Positions 1 through 6,533 of a stretch of 12,303 nucleotides of DNA are shown piece by piece. Positions within the stretch are counted from its first letter, which is position 1, and each line of letters starts with the position of its first letter. Location of the stretch: assembly GCA_017425745.1 (NCBI GenBank), contig JAFOXT010000394.1, positions 1 through 12,303 on the forward strand. The letters run 5' to 3'. Made by a program: the position numbers and the translations under genes. Source of the stretch: Clostridia bacterium (GTDB lineage: Bacteria > Bacillota > Clostridia > Oscillospirales > Acutalibacteraceae). The notes beneath the pieces were generated by a model, which saw nothing but the letters and a program-made list of their open reading frames with translations, had not been told where the DNA came from and searched no databases.

Positions 1-13
1 CAGACAGCTTACC

Positions 14-55
14 TGCGACCACAATTTTGCATTTTGCACGTTGCATTATGCATTT
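14..55. repeat. Repeat-element border with a 7-bp tandem tract
   Basis: TGCGACCACAA (14-24) is followed, after three T, by four heptamers of the TGCATTT type at 28-34, 35-41, 42-48 and 49-55, so that TGCA recurs exactly every 7 bp. The same 11-mer occurs in the same orientation at 12267-12277, where it is also followed by a heptamer tract, but of a different sequence (ACTCTCN type). I infer that this is the right end of a repeat element whose body lies left of the window. It ends about 57 bp before the first gene. No convincing promoter is visible between it and that gene, so the promoter may lie in or before the repeat. Confidence 0.55.
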
Positions 56-112
56 CTGTTAAATCAACTATATGTTGTGACCGAGCTAAAAAAATATACG
101 GAGGATTAATAC

Positions 113-1117
113 ATGAAAGTTCTTGTAGTTGGAGCAGGTGCTATCGGCGGTACTGTAGCAGTACTTCTCAAAAAAGAAGGATATGACATCAGAATCAAGT
201 GCCACATTCCTGAAATCAAGGAGCTTATTGAAACAAAGGGCTTCTATCTTCACGGTGCAAAGGGTGAGCACCACGTTGACTTCAAATGCTATCACGAGGT
301 TGAAGAATTCGGCGACGAAAAGTTTGACATTATCATTATTGCAACAAAGTTTGCTCATGTAGCAGCTTCAGCAAAGCTTATTCTTCCTTACCTTGCTGAA
401 GGCGGTATCATTGTAGGTATGCAGAACGGTATTCTTACAGAACAGCTTGCAGAAATCGTAGGCAGAGATAAGGCAGTAGGCTGTATGATCGGCTTCGGTG
501 CAACAAGAAACGCTGATAACGACGTTACAATGACAAGCCTTGGCGAATACTATGTTGGTATGCTTGACGGACAGAAGACACCTATGCTTGAAAAGTTTGC
601 TGAAATGCTCAGCCACGTTGTTCCCGCTCAGGTAACACTTGACATCAAGGGCCGTCAGTATTCAAAGCTTATCATCAACTCCTGCATCAACGCGGTTGCA
701 GGTATTACAGGTGAAAAGCTCGGCTCTATCCTCAAGGACGTAAGAGCTCAGGACCTTTTCCTCAACATTGCAAGAGAAGGTATGGCAGTTGCTAAGGCAA
801 TGAACATCAAGGTTCCCAAGTACGGCGCTGTTCTTGAATACAGAATGCTTGCACTCAGCAACGCAAAGTGGTACAACAGCATTGTAAAAATCGTTGTACG
901 TATGGTAGGTAAGCTTTACTCAGACGTTAAGCCCTCAACCCTTCAGTCAATCGAAGCAGGCGAGAAGACCGAAATTGACATTCTCAACGGCTTCTTTGTA
1001 GAAAACGGTGACAAATACGGTGTAGATACACCTGTAAACGATTTACTCGTTAAGATGATTCACGAAATTGAAGAGGGTAAGCGCAAGTGCACACCCAACA
1101 ACCTTGCTGAATTCTGA
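113..1117 (+). CDS. Ketopantoate reductase (ApbA/PanE) family NAD(P)-dependent dehydrogenase
   Basis: This is a 334-aa cytoplasmic oxidoreductase. Family members reduce 2-dehydropantoate to pantoate with NADPH for coenzyme A synthesis, but many paralogs act on other 2-oxo acids. The N-terminal Rossmann fold begins at once with the dinucleotide loop GAGAIGG (7-13), and a QNG motif lies at 104-106. The C-terminal helical domain starts near 180 and carries the expected K-x3-N-x3-N pattern (K185, N189, N193), where the Lys is the family's catalytic residue. The closing TEID motif (286-289) with a nearby Ser (S275 or S279) matches the substrate-binding segment. Length is slightly above the usual 290-320 aa. 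The start is set by GGAGG at 100-104, eight bases before the ATG. The gene stands alone, with no panB, panC or panD beside it, so the family is secure but the substrate is not. Confidence 0.9.
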   Translation: MKVLVVGAGAIGGTVAVLLKKEGYDIRIKCHIPEIKELIETKGFYLHGAKGEHHVDFKCYHEVEEFGDEKFDIIIIATKFAHVAASAKLILPYLAEGGIIVGMQNGILTEQLAEIVGRDKAVGCMIGFGATRNADNDVTMTSLGEYYVGMLDGQKTPMLEKFAEMLSHVVPAQVTLDIKGRQYSKLIINSCINAVAGITGEKLGSILKDVRAQDLFLNIAREGMAVAKAMNIKVPKYGAVLEYRMLALSNAKWYNSIVKIVVRMVGKLYSDVKPSTLQSIEAGEKTEIDILNGFFVENGDKYGVDTPVNDLLVKMIHEIEEGKRKCTPNNLAEF

Positions 1118-1317
1118 TAACAGCACAGGACCGTGCGAAAGAAAAATATTACATAACAAATGATTAAAGAGGAGTAGCATCGAGCCACTCCTCTTTAACT
1201 TTCGCACTTAACGTTTTTTCGCCCTCTCGCGGTACTGATGTACAGCTTCGGAGCGAAGAAAACGCTATCCTGCACTATTCTCAGAATCCAGCAGATTGAA
1301 CTGATAACAGCACAGGA
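1114..1317. repeat. 17-bp direct repeat flanking a 170-bp structured spacer
   Basis: CTGATAACAGCACAGGA occurs exactly at 1114-1130 and again at 1301-1317. The first copy contains the TGA stop of the preceding dehydrogenase gene. The 170 bp between them (1131-1300) hold the nested hairpin described separately, a bulged inverted repeat (1212-1222 with 1253-1264) and a small CTTCG-GAG-CGAAG hairpin (1246-1258). The string TCGGAGCGAAG (1248-1258) recurs inverted at 12076-12086 inside the element at the right edge. This may be a small insertion with a duplicated target or the trace of a tandem duplication. I see no coding sequence here. Confidence 0.5.
1133..1219 (+). terminator. Nested hairpin, probable terminator of the dehydrogenase gene
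   Basis: An inner perfect 12-bp stem (1164-1175 with 1187-1198, 11-nt loop) is enclosed by an outer perfect 9-bp stem (1133-1141 with 1199-1207). The two stems stack directly on the 3' side, and a 22-nt A-rich bulge (1142-1163) sits on the 5' side. Six T follow at 1214-1219, separated from the outer stem by six bases. It starts 16 bases after the stop codon. The extra outer stem is unusual for a plain intrinsic terminator, so a processed or regulatory 3' UTR structure is possible. Confidence 0.55.
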
Positions 1318-1358
1318 GACTCAAAAGGTTTATAAGTCGGTTTATATGGATAAAAAAT

Positions 1359-1386
1359 AAGCGGTGCAATCAAAACTGCACCGCTT
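1359..1386. terminator. Bidirectional intrinsic terminator
   Basis: A 10-bp stem AAGCGGTGCA / TGCACCGCTT (1359-1368 with 1377-1386) has an 8-nt loop. It is flanked by A-rich sequence on the left and T-rich sequence on the right, so it can terminate in both directions. It lies 14 bp beyond the stop codon of the minus-strand gene ending at 1401 and would also stop read-through from the plus-strand dehydrogenase gene. Confidence 0.85.
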
Positions 1387-1400
1387 TAAATTTTTATATT

Positions 1401-2720
1401 TTATTTTACGAGATTGTAGATTGCAAGTGCTGCGTCAGCTCTTGTAACAGCTTTGAAAGCTTCACCATTGAAGATCATCTGAATCATATCAACTATAAGG
1501 CTTAAGATATCAAGGAATTCATTTTTGCCTGAAGCTTTGTATACTTCTGAAGCCATTTTAATCTTTTTGAGTTCCTTGTCACTGCCGCTTGCTTCATAGT
1601 CGGTAACCTTGCCGAGAAGTTCAGCAAATTCAGCTTCATTGATGATTGTATCAGCGCCGAAGGTTGTTGCATCAACGCCGCTCATAATACCGTTAAGATA
1701 CATATACTCAACTGCTTTGTATGCCTTATGGCTGATTGTAATGTCGGTGTAAGGGAATCTTGCATCGGGAAGAGCAGCAAGAATTCTGTCTGCAATGTGT
1801 CTGTGACCTGCAACTGTGGGATGGCAAACCTCAACAACGGTGCCCTCTGTATCAATATAGAGATATCCGTATTTATCTCTGCCTTCAATCATGTGCTTGT
1901 TAGCGAAAGCGATAATAGCATCTTCAACTGCTTTTGAAGCAGCATCAGGCTCAGCTACTTCGTAAGGCTTACCTTCTTCTGTTTTGAGATATGTGGGGAA
2001 CATACCAACAACAGCAATTGTTACATCGGGATTGTTTTCATAAATATATTCAATGATGTATTCCCAGTTTTCGTAGAGATTTGAAAAACCGTACTTGAAA
2101 GCTTCAACAAGTGCAGGCATAAGCTCGTCAACTGCGTTGAGATAGTCAGCAAGCTCAATTGCCATGCCGATAACATCATCTCCGACCTTTGCATTGTTAA
2201 GCAGTTCTATGAGAGCTGTTCTGTATTCTTCAGGAAGAATGTTAGCTGCAAGAGTGTCTTCCTGAACCCAACCGAGGTATGCACCCCAGTCGTTACCGCC
2301 GATACCGATGACAATAAGGTCAGATTCCTTGATAGCCTGACGCATCTGAGGAGCCTTTGCCATAATGTCAGCTTCAGAGGTGCGAGGAACTTTTTTGAAA
2401 AGATAGGGGTCATTTGCGGGATAGTAGTTGTCATCAAGCATGCAGCGAAGCTCCATTGTTCTGAAACCGGGGCAAGCCATAGGAATAAGCTCAGCACCAA
2501 GATCATCTGCAACATAAGCTGCGTATGAGTCGTCAACACGTGTGAATTCACTGAACTCGTCGCCGTAATCAGTGAAGCCGCTTGATTCACTATCTCCGAG
2601 GAGAAGAACTTTTTCGTACTTGTTATACTGCTTATCGCTGTCAGCTGCAAAGCAGATTACTGAACCTGAAACAAGCAGGAGTACAAGGATGAGAGCAATT
2701 GATTTCTTTAAAATTTTCAT
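1401..2720 (-). CDS. Secreted SGNH/GDSL-family hydrolase-like protein with C-terminal SLH-like region (paralog 1)
   Basis: This 439-aa exported protein has a signal peptide at 1-26 (KK, then a Leu/Val-rich core, likely cleaved near CFAA-DS). The SGNH domain (about 36-318) shows block I LLLGDSESSGF with nucleophile S44, block II ACPGF with G85, block III GIGGND with N143, and block V HPTVAGHRHIA with H300. Such enzymes are esterases or lipases, often deacetylating glycans. The Asp usually three residues before the catalytic His is Glu here (E297). Residues 323-371 resemble one SLH module (PYTD..., VEYMYLNGIMSG, TFG, EAEFAELL). A second, degenerate module ends in TRADAALAIYNLV and contains a hydrophobic amphipathic insert (401-418). 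SLH modules bind secondary wall polymers, so surface attachment is inferred. The start is supported by AGAGGG just upstream. It is the distal gene of a tandem pair, 16 bp after its paralog. Confidence 0.82.
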   Translation of the reverse strand: MKILKKSIALILVLLLVSGSVICFAADSDKQYNKYEKVLLLGDSESSGFTDYGDEFSEFTRVDDSYAAYVADDLGAELIPMACPGFRTMELRCMLDDNYYPANDPYLFKKVPRTSEADIMAKAPQMRQAIKESDLIVIGIGGNDWGAYLGWVQEDTLAANILPEEYRTALIELLNNAKVGDDVIGMAIELADYLNAVDELMPALVEAFKYGFSNLYENWEYIIEYIYENNPDVTIAVVGMFPTYLKTEEGKPYEVAEPDAASKAVEDAIIAFANKHMIEGRDKYGYLYIDTEGTVVEVCHPTVAGHRHIADRILAALPDARFPYTDITISHKAYKAVEYMYLNGIMSGVDATTFGADTIINEAEFAELLGKVTDYEASGSDKELKKIKMASEVYKASGKNEFLDILSLIVDMIQMIFNGEAFKAVTRADAALAIYNLVK

Positions 2721-2736
2721 AATTTTTCCCTCTTGA

Positions 2737-4059
2737 TTAGTTGTATCTTACCTTCTGGTAGATTTCATATGCTGCTTCTGATCTTGTGGCATTCTTGAAT
2801 GCATCGCCTGAGAAAATAAGCTCAATGATGCTGATAAGCTGCTTGAAGAAGGAAGCAATACCTGTTTCGCCTGAAGCCTTGCTTACGGCAATTTTAAGAG
2901 CAAGACGGGTAACACTCTTTTCGCTGTCGGTAATTTCATATGTATCTGAAATTTTGTTGAGAACCTGTGAAAGCTCAGCTTCGGTAATCTCCTTGTCGCC
3001 TCCGAAGGTTGTGGGGGCTGTACCCTGCATAAGGTTGTTGAGATACATATATTCAACTGCCTTATACTCTGAGGAGTTTATGGAAACATCGGTGTAGGGG
3101 AAGCGTGCATCGGGGAGAGCTTCGAGAATCTTGTTCGCAATGTGTCTGTGACCGCCGTCTGTGGGATGGCATGTTTCAACAACTGTACCTGCTGTGTCAA
3201 CATAGATGTATCCGTACTTTTCTTCATTGTCAACCATAGGTTTGTTACCGAAGTCAATCATCATCTGTTCAACTTCAACAGCCATGGGATCGGGCTCGAT
3301 AACAACGTCTGGAGCGCCTTCTTCAGTTTTGTATGTAGTAACGAACATACCAACAACTACGAGAGTAACGTCAGGGTTAACATCATAGATGTACTGAACG
3401 AGGTAGTGCCAGTTTTCTTCAAGAGTCTTGAACGCATAAACAAGAGCCTTTGAAAGAGTATCGAGGAATACATCCCAAGCGTTGAAAGCCTGAGCCATTT
3501 CTACCATAACCTTAACAATATCGTCACCTAATGAAGCGTTCTGAAGGAACTCTCTGAGAGCTTTTTCAAAATCTTCGGGAAGGGGATTTCCTTCAAGTAA
3601 GTCAGTCATAACCCAACCGAGATATGCACCCCAGTCGTTACCGCCGATACCGATAGTGATAAGGTCAGCATCTTTGATTGCCTGACGCATATCGTCCTTC
3701 TTAGCGATAATTTCTTCGGGTGAATGGTGAGGAACTGCTGAGAAGAGATAATCGTCTCCTTCATATTCATCATCAAGCATATAACGAAGCTCAACTGTTC
3801 TGAAACCGGGGCAAGCCATAGGAATGAGTTCACCACCGAGCTCGTCAGCGATGAGAGCTGCGTATGAATTATCAACTCTTGTAAATTCTGTCATTACATA
3901 GGTGTAATCTTTGAAGCCGCTAGCTTCACTGTCGCCGAGGAGAAGTACTTTGTCGTACTTGTGGTAAACTTTTTCGCTGTCAGCTGCAACGCATACAAAT
4001 GAGCTTGAAATAAGCAGAAGTGTAAGGATAACAGCTACAATTTTTTTGAGATTTTTCAT
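2737..4059 (-). CDS. Secreted SGNH/GDSL-family hydrolase-like protein with C-terminal SLH-like region (paralog 2)
   Basis: This 440-aa exported protein is collinear with its downstream neighbour and identical to it over much of the N-terminal half, so the pair arose by tandem duplication. The signal peptide spans about 1-26. The SGNH motifs are GDS (42-44, nucleophile S44), ACPGF (82-86), GIGGND (137-142, N141) and HPTDGGHRHIA (H298). Again Glu (E295) stands where the family has Asp in D-x-x-H. The SLH-like C-terminus covers about 321-370, with a degenerate second module ending in TRSEAAYEIYQKV. I chose the ATG at 4059: the in-frame ATG at 4074 lies inside the ribosome binding site, whereas the 4059 start has GGAGG (4072-4068) at 8-nt spacing and puts the positive signal-peptide residues first. 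The gene follows the histidine kinase gene and has its own promoter. Confidence 0.83.
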   Translation of the reverse strand: MKNLKKIVAVILTLLLISSSFVCVAADSEKVYHKYDKVLLLGDSEASGFKDYTYVMTEFTRVDNSYAALIADELGGELIPMACPGFRTVELRYMLDDEYEGDDYLFSAVPHHSPEEIIAKKDDMRQAIKDADLITIGIGGNDWGAYLGWVMTDLLEGNPLPEDFEKALREFLQNASLGDDIVKVMVEMAQAFNAWDVFLDTLSKALVYAFKTLEENWHYLVQYIYDVNPDVTLVVVGMFVTTYKTEEGAPDVVIEPDPMAVEVEQMMIDFGNKPMVDNEEKYGYIYVDTAGTVVETCHPTDGGHRHIANKILEALPDARFPYTDVSINSSEYKAVEYMYLNNLMQGTAPTTFGGDKEITEAELSQVLNKISDTYEITDSEKSVTRLALKIAVSKASGETGIASFFKQLISIIELIFSGDAFKNATRSEAAYEIYQKVRYN

Positions 4060-4086
4060 AAAGATAGCCTCCATTATTTTTTTACT

Positions 4087-4115
4087 ATAATAGTATTAAA
4101 TAAGAAAAAAGTCAA
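4087..4115 (-). promoter_or_regulatory. Sigma-A-type promoter of the SGNH pair
   Basis: Read on the minus strand, TTGACT (4115-4110), a 17-bp spacer and TATTAT (4092-4087) form a near-consensus promoter. It lies in the 73-bp gap after the histidine kinase stop and would give a leader of only about 20 nt with the GGAGG site at 4072-4068. No terminator hairpin is visible between the kinase gene and this promoter, so read-through from the two-component operon is also possible. Confidence 0.7.
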
Positions 4116-4129
4116 TATTTTTCTCAATA
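4112..4129 (-). promoter_or_regulatory. Candidate response-regulator site: TATTGA direct repeat
   Basis: On the minus strand TATTGA occurs at 4129-4124 and again at 4117-4112, 12 bp apart. The second copy overlaps the -35 box of the SGNH promoter. OmpR/PhoB-type regulators often bind tandem half-sites about one helical turn apart touching the -35 box, and such a regulator is encoded just upstream. The half-sites are short and AT-rich, so chance is a real alternative. Confidence 0.3.
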
Positions 4130-4132
4130 AAC

Positions 4133-5605
4133 TTACGCCTTTTTTATATCAAACCAGAATTCTACACCGTGCTCTTTGTTGATTACACCGTATTTCTGCT
4201 TGTGCAGGTCCTGAATTGTTGAAACAATTGAAAGACCGAGACCGAACCTGCCTTCGCTTCGGGAGTGAGCCTTGTCGGCTCTGTAGAAGCTTTGCCAGAT
4301 GTTTTCAATATCTGTGCCTGAAATGGGCTTGCCCGAATTGTAAACGCTGATTCTGTAGGCGTTTTGGACATCTCTGCAGGAAATTATAAGCTTACGGTCA
4401 AAGTCAATGTGGCTGAGAGCGTTTGAAAAATAGTTGTTGAATACCGAGGAGAGTAAATCGGTGTCACCTCTGCCCATAAAGTCTTCCGGAATGTCAATTG
4501 AAAGTTTTATGTTACATTCATCATAATCAAGACGGTGACCGTTGACAAGGTCGGTTACAAAGTCTTTGACAGAAAAGCTGCTTTCGTTGAGAGTATAGGT
4601 TGAACTGTATTGCAGCTGCTCCATAAGACGGACAATGAGGTTGTTCATCTTGTCAGACTCTTCAATTATTACGTCGCAGAATTCATCTGTTGAATCAGCT
4701 CCTATGCCGAATTTGATACCCTCGGCATAGCCTCTTATTATAGAAATGGGAGTTTTAAGCTCGTGAGAGGCATTTGCAACAAAGGAGCGTCGCACCTTTT
4801 CCTGCTTTCTTTCCTTTTCAATATCCGACTCAAGCTGTTGGTTTTCGTTTTTCAGCTCTTCAAGAGATTTTGAAAGGGAAGCGGAAAGGAAGTTGATGTT
4901 GTCGCTGAGCTCACGTAACTCCTTGTTTTTGAAAGTAGGGCAGGTTTCTTTGAAGTTAAGCTTTGCCATTTTCTCTGTTGTGTTTTTTATTCTGACAACA
5001 GGATCGAGATACATCTTTGAAACTATAGAAACACCGACAAACGCCGCAAATAAAATAGAAAGGCTGAGAGCTAAAAGTGCCCAACTTGCAGTGGTTGCAT
5101 TACCTCGTATAAGGTCGGTTGAATAGTAAAGCTCAATTGCCGTGTTTTCGCTGAAAAAGTCGCCGTAAACAAGAAACTCAGCAGTTGTAAAAAACTCCTG
5201 CCTTATTTCAAAGTAGCTACCGTCGGGATACATTTCCTGGGAAACAAGCTTCATTACACGTGGCTGAAGCTTTTCAAGGGGTACCCATTTGTTTTCTTCA
5301 CTATAAACAGCCTTGTTGGTGTCTGAGGTGTAAACAAGACGGTCACGGGGATAGTAAATTTCTACATAAACGCTGTTACTTGCCTCAAGGTCAGACATTT
5401 CACTCTGAAACGTGTCGCTTTTATAATCAAGCTTTGACATTTTATCGGCAACCGTTATAAGGGATTGCTTTGCAGCATAAAAGAAAATGTCATCCATTAC
5501 CTCAAACTGAATATAGGTAAACAGCGAGAGGAATATCAGAGTAAGCAAAAGATTAAACAGTGAAAAGCGCCGTCTGAGAACGCTTTGTTTTTTTCTAAAT
5601 TTCAT
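4133..5605 (-). CDS. Membrane sensor histidine kinase (two-component system)
   Basis: This 490-aa kinase has a first transmembrane helix at about 14-34 after a basic N-terminus, an extracytoplasmic sensor domain of about 135 residues (38-172) that I cannot assign to a known sensor fold, and a second helix at about 174-197. A HAMP linker (about 198-250) and a charged coiled coil (247-270) follow. The HisKA H-box is SHELKTP with phospho-acceptor H281. The ATPase domain has N-box residues N390, N391 and N395, G1 VYNSGKPI (422-428, Asn in place of the commoner Asp) and G2 GLGLSI (455-460). It autophosphorylates and should pass the phosphate to the regulator encoded immediately upstream. Its ATG overlaps the regulator's TGA by 1 nt (TGATG), with a GAGG ribosome site inside the regulator gene, indicating translational coupling. 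The signal is unknown. The downstream SGNH genes suggest a cell-envelope role. Confidence 0.92.
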   Translation of the reverse strand: MKFRKKQSVLRRRFSLFNLLLTLIFLSLFTYIQFEVMDDIFFYAAKQSLITVADKMSKLDYKSDTFQSEMSDLEASNSVYVEIYYPRDRLVYTSDTNKAVYSEENKWVPLEKLQPRVMKLVSQEMYPDGSYFEIRQEFFTTAEFLVYGDFFSENTAIELYYSTDLIRGNATTASWALLALSLSILFAAFVGVSIVSKMYLDPVVRIKNTTEKMAKLNFKETCPTFKNKELRELSDNINFLSASLSKSLEELKNENQQLESDIEKERKQEKVRRSFVANASHELKTPISIIRGYAEGIKFGIGADSTDEFCDVIIEESDKMNNLIVRLMEQLQYSSTYTLNESSFSVKDFVTDLVNGHRLDYDECNIKLSIDIPEDFMGRGDTDLLSSVFNNYFSNALSHIDFDRKLIISCRDVQNAYRISVYNSGKPISGTDIENIWQSFYRADKAHSRSEGRFGLGLSIVSTIQDLHKQKYGVINKEHGVEFWFDIKKA

Positions 5606-6282
5606 CAGTTTTCCTCAATCTTGTATCCGATGCCGTATATGGTTTTAAGGTGTTTGTTGCCCCAATTACCAAGCTTTGTTCTGAGCCTTGCAACGTGAGA
5701 GTCAACTGTACGGATATCACCGGTAAAATCGTAACCCCATATACTGTCAAGAAGCTGTTCACGGCTGAAAACTCTGCCTGAATCTTCAAGAAGCACCTTG
5801 AGAATATTGTATTCCTTGAGAGTGAGCTCAATTTCTTTTCCCTCAAGTCTTACCTCGTGGGCATCGTCGTTGAAAATAAGGTCGTTGAATTCCTTTTCGT
5901 TCATAACGGCAGAGGAGGAAGCTCTTCTGAGGAGTGCTTCCACTCTTTTAACAAGAATAATTGGGCTGAATGGCTTTGTTACATAATCGTCAGCACCCGC
6001 TTCATAGCCGGTAAGCTCATCAAACTCTTCGCTTCTTGTAGAAAGCATAATAACGGGTACATTTGAGCTTTCACGGATTTTTCTGCAAACCTCCCAGCCG
6101 TTAAGACCGGGCATCATAATGTCCAGAATAATAAGGTCAATTCTGCTCTTGTCACGATTGAAAATTTCATAGGTAATATCGCCGTTTTCAGCTTCAAGAA
6201 TGTTGTAGCCTTCCTTCTTTAAAAAGTCACCCACAATTTTACGGATTCTTTCTTCGTCGTCGGCAATAAGAATTGTCTTCAT
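5605..6282 (-). CDS. OmpR/PhoB-family response regulator
   Basis: This 225-aa cytoplasmic transcription factor has an N-terminal receiver domain (about 2-118) with acidic pocket D8/D9, phospho-acceptor D54 in LIILDIMMPG, switch residues near S81/T82 and the conserved KP pair K103-P104. A short linker leads to a C-terminal winged-helix DNA-binding domain (about 130-224) showing ELTLKEYNIL, the recognition-helix region RTVDSHVARLRTKLG (191-205) and the wing YGIGYKIE. Length and layout are typical of the family. It is first in the operon with its kinase. An AAAGGTGG ribosome site precedes the ATG. Likely targets are its own promoter and that of the downstream SGNH genes, by position only. Confidence 0.94.
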   Translation of the reverse strand: MKTILIADDEERIRKIVGDFLKKEGYNILEAENGDITYEIFNRDKSRIDLIILDIMMPGLNGWEVCRKIRESSNVPVIMLSTRSEEFDELTGYEAGADDYVTKPFSPIILVKRVEALLRRASSSAVMNEKEFNDLIFNDDAHEVRLEGKEIELTLKEYNILKVLLEDSGRVFSREQLLDSIWGYDFTGDIRTVDSHVARLRTKLGNWGNKHLKTIYGIGYKIEEN

Positions 6283-6314
6283 AATAATCCACCTTTCAAC
6301 TTTAATCCATTTAT

Positions 6315-6343
6315 ATCATAGCATAAAAAAAGTAACTATACAA
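6315..6343 (-). promoter_or_regulatory. Putative promoter of the two-component operon
   Basis: On the minus strand TTGTAT (6343-6338), a 17-bp spacer and TATGAT (6320-6315) stand about 33 bp before the response regulator ATG. The -10 box is good and the -35 box weak (three of six), as expected for an activated or low-level promoter. It faces away from the alpha-galactosidase promoter in the same 251-bp intergenic region. Confidence 0.45.
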
Positions 6344-6382
6344 TTCCCCCTCGGTCATAATTTGTTAAAATTTAAAAATTAT

Positions 6383-6397
6383 TGCAAACTTGTTGCA
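6383..6397. promoter_or_regulatory. Candidate operator: TGCAA-N5-TTGCA inverted repeat
   Basis: A perfect 5-bp inverted repeat with a 5-bp spacer lies between the two divergent promoters, about 57 bp upstream of the alpha-galactosidase -35 box. It does not match the catabolite-repression (cre) consensus. It could bind a sugar-responsive regulator encoded elsewhere, but the arms are short. Confidence 0.25.
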
Positions 6398-6454
6398 TAG
6401 CTTAAGATTTTACTTTCAGCTATATGTTTTTTCAGTAAATTAATACTTTTCATA

Positions 6455-6483
6455 TTGACACAGATAAGTAATTGGTATAAAAT
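6455..6483 (+). promoter_or_regulatory. Sigma-A-type promoter of the alpha-galactosidase operon
   Basis: A consensus TTGACA (6455-6460) and TAAAAT (6478-6483) are separated by 17 bp. The leader is about 45 nt and ends with AAGGAG (6521-6526) before the ATG at 6534. A second perfect TTGACA at 6503-6508 lies in the leader, but a -10 box at normal spacing from it would overlap the start codon region, so I do not count it as a promoter. Confidence 0.7.
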
Positions 6484-6533
6484 TTATAATGTATATCTGC
6501 GCTTGACATTATTTATCATAAAGGAGAAAAAAT

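Noticed and set aside
28..55. CRISPR-like repeat array
   Set aside because: The unit is only 7 bp with no spacers. There is no cas gene in the window and no array anywhere in it.
41..76. Possible promoter for the dehydrogenase (TTGCAT with TATATG or TATGTT)
   Set aside because: Spacers would be 22-24 bp, and TTGCAT is one unit of the heptamer tract, so the match is most likely incidental.
2207..2650. 147-aa open frame on the minus strand
   Set aside because: It lies wholly inside SGNH paralog 1 in another frame of the same strand, has no ribosome site, and its composition looks like a shifted reading of that gene.
4060..4074. Upstream ATG that would add five residues to SGNH paralog 2
   Set aside because: This ATG overlaps the GGAGG site, which is correctly spaced for the ATG at 4059, and the paralog begins at the equivalent position.
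6503..6508. Second perfect TTGACA before the alpha-galactosidase gene
   Set aside because: A -10 box at 17 bp would fall on the start codon region after the ribosome site, so it cannot serve this gene as a normal promoter.
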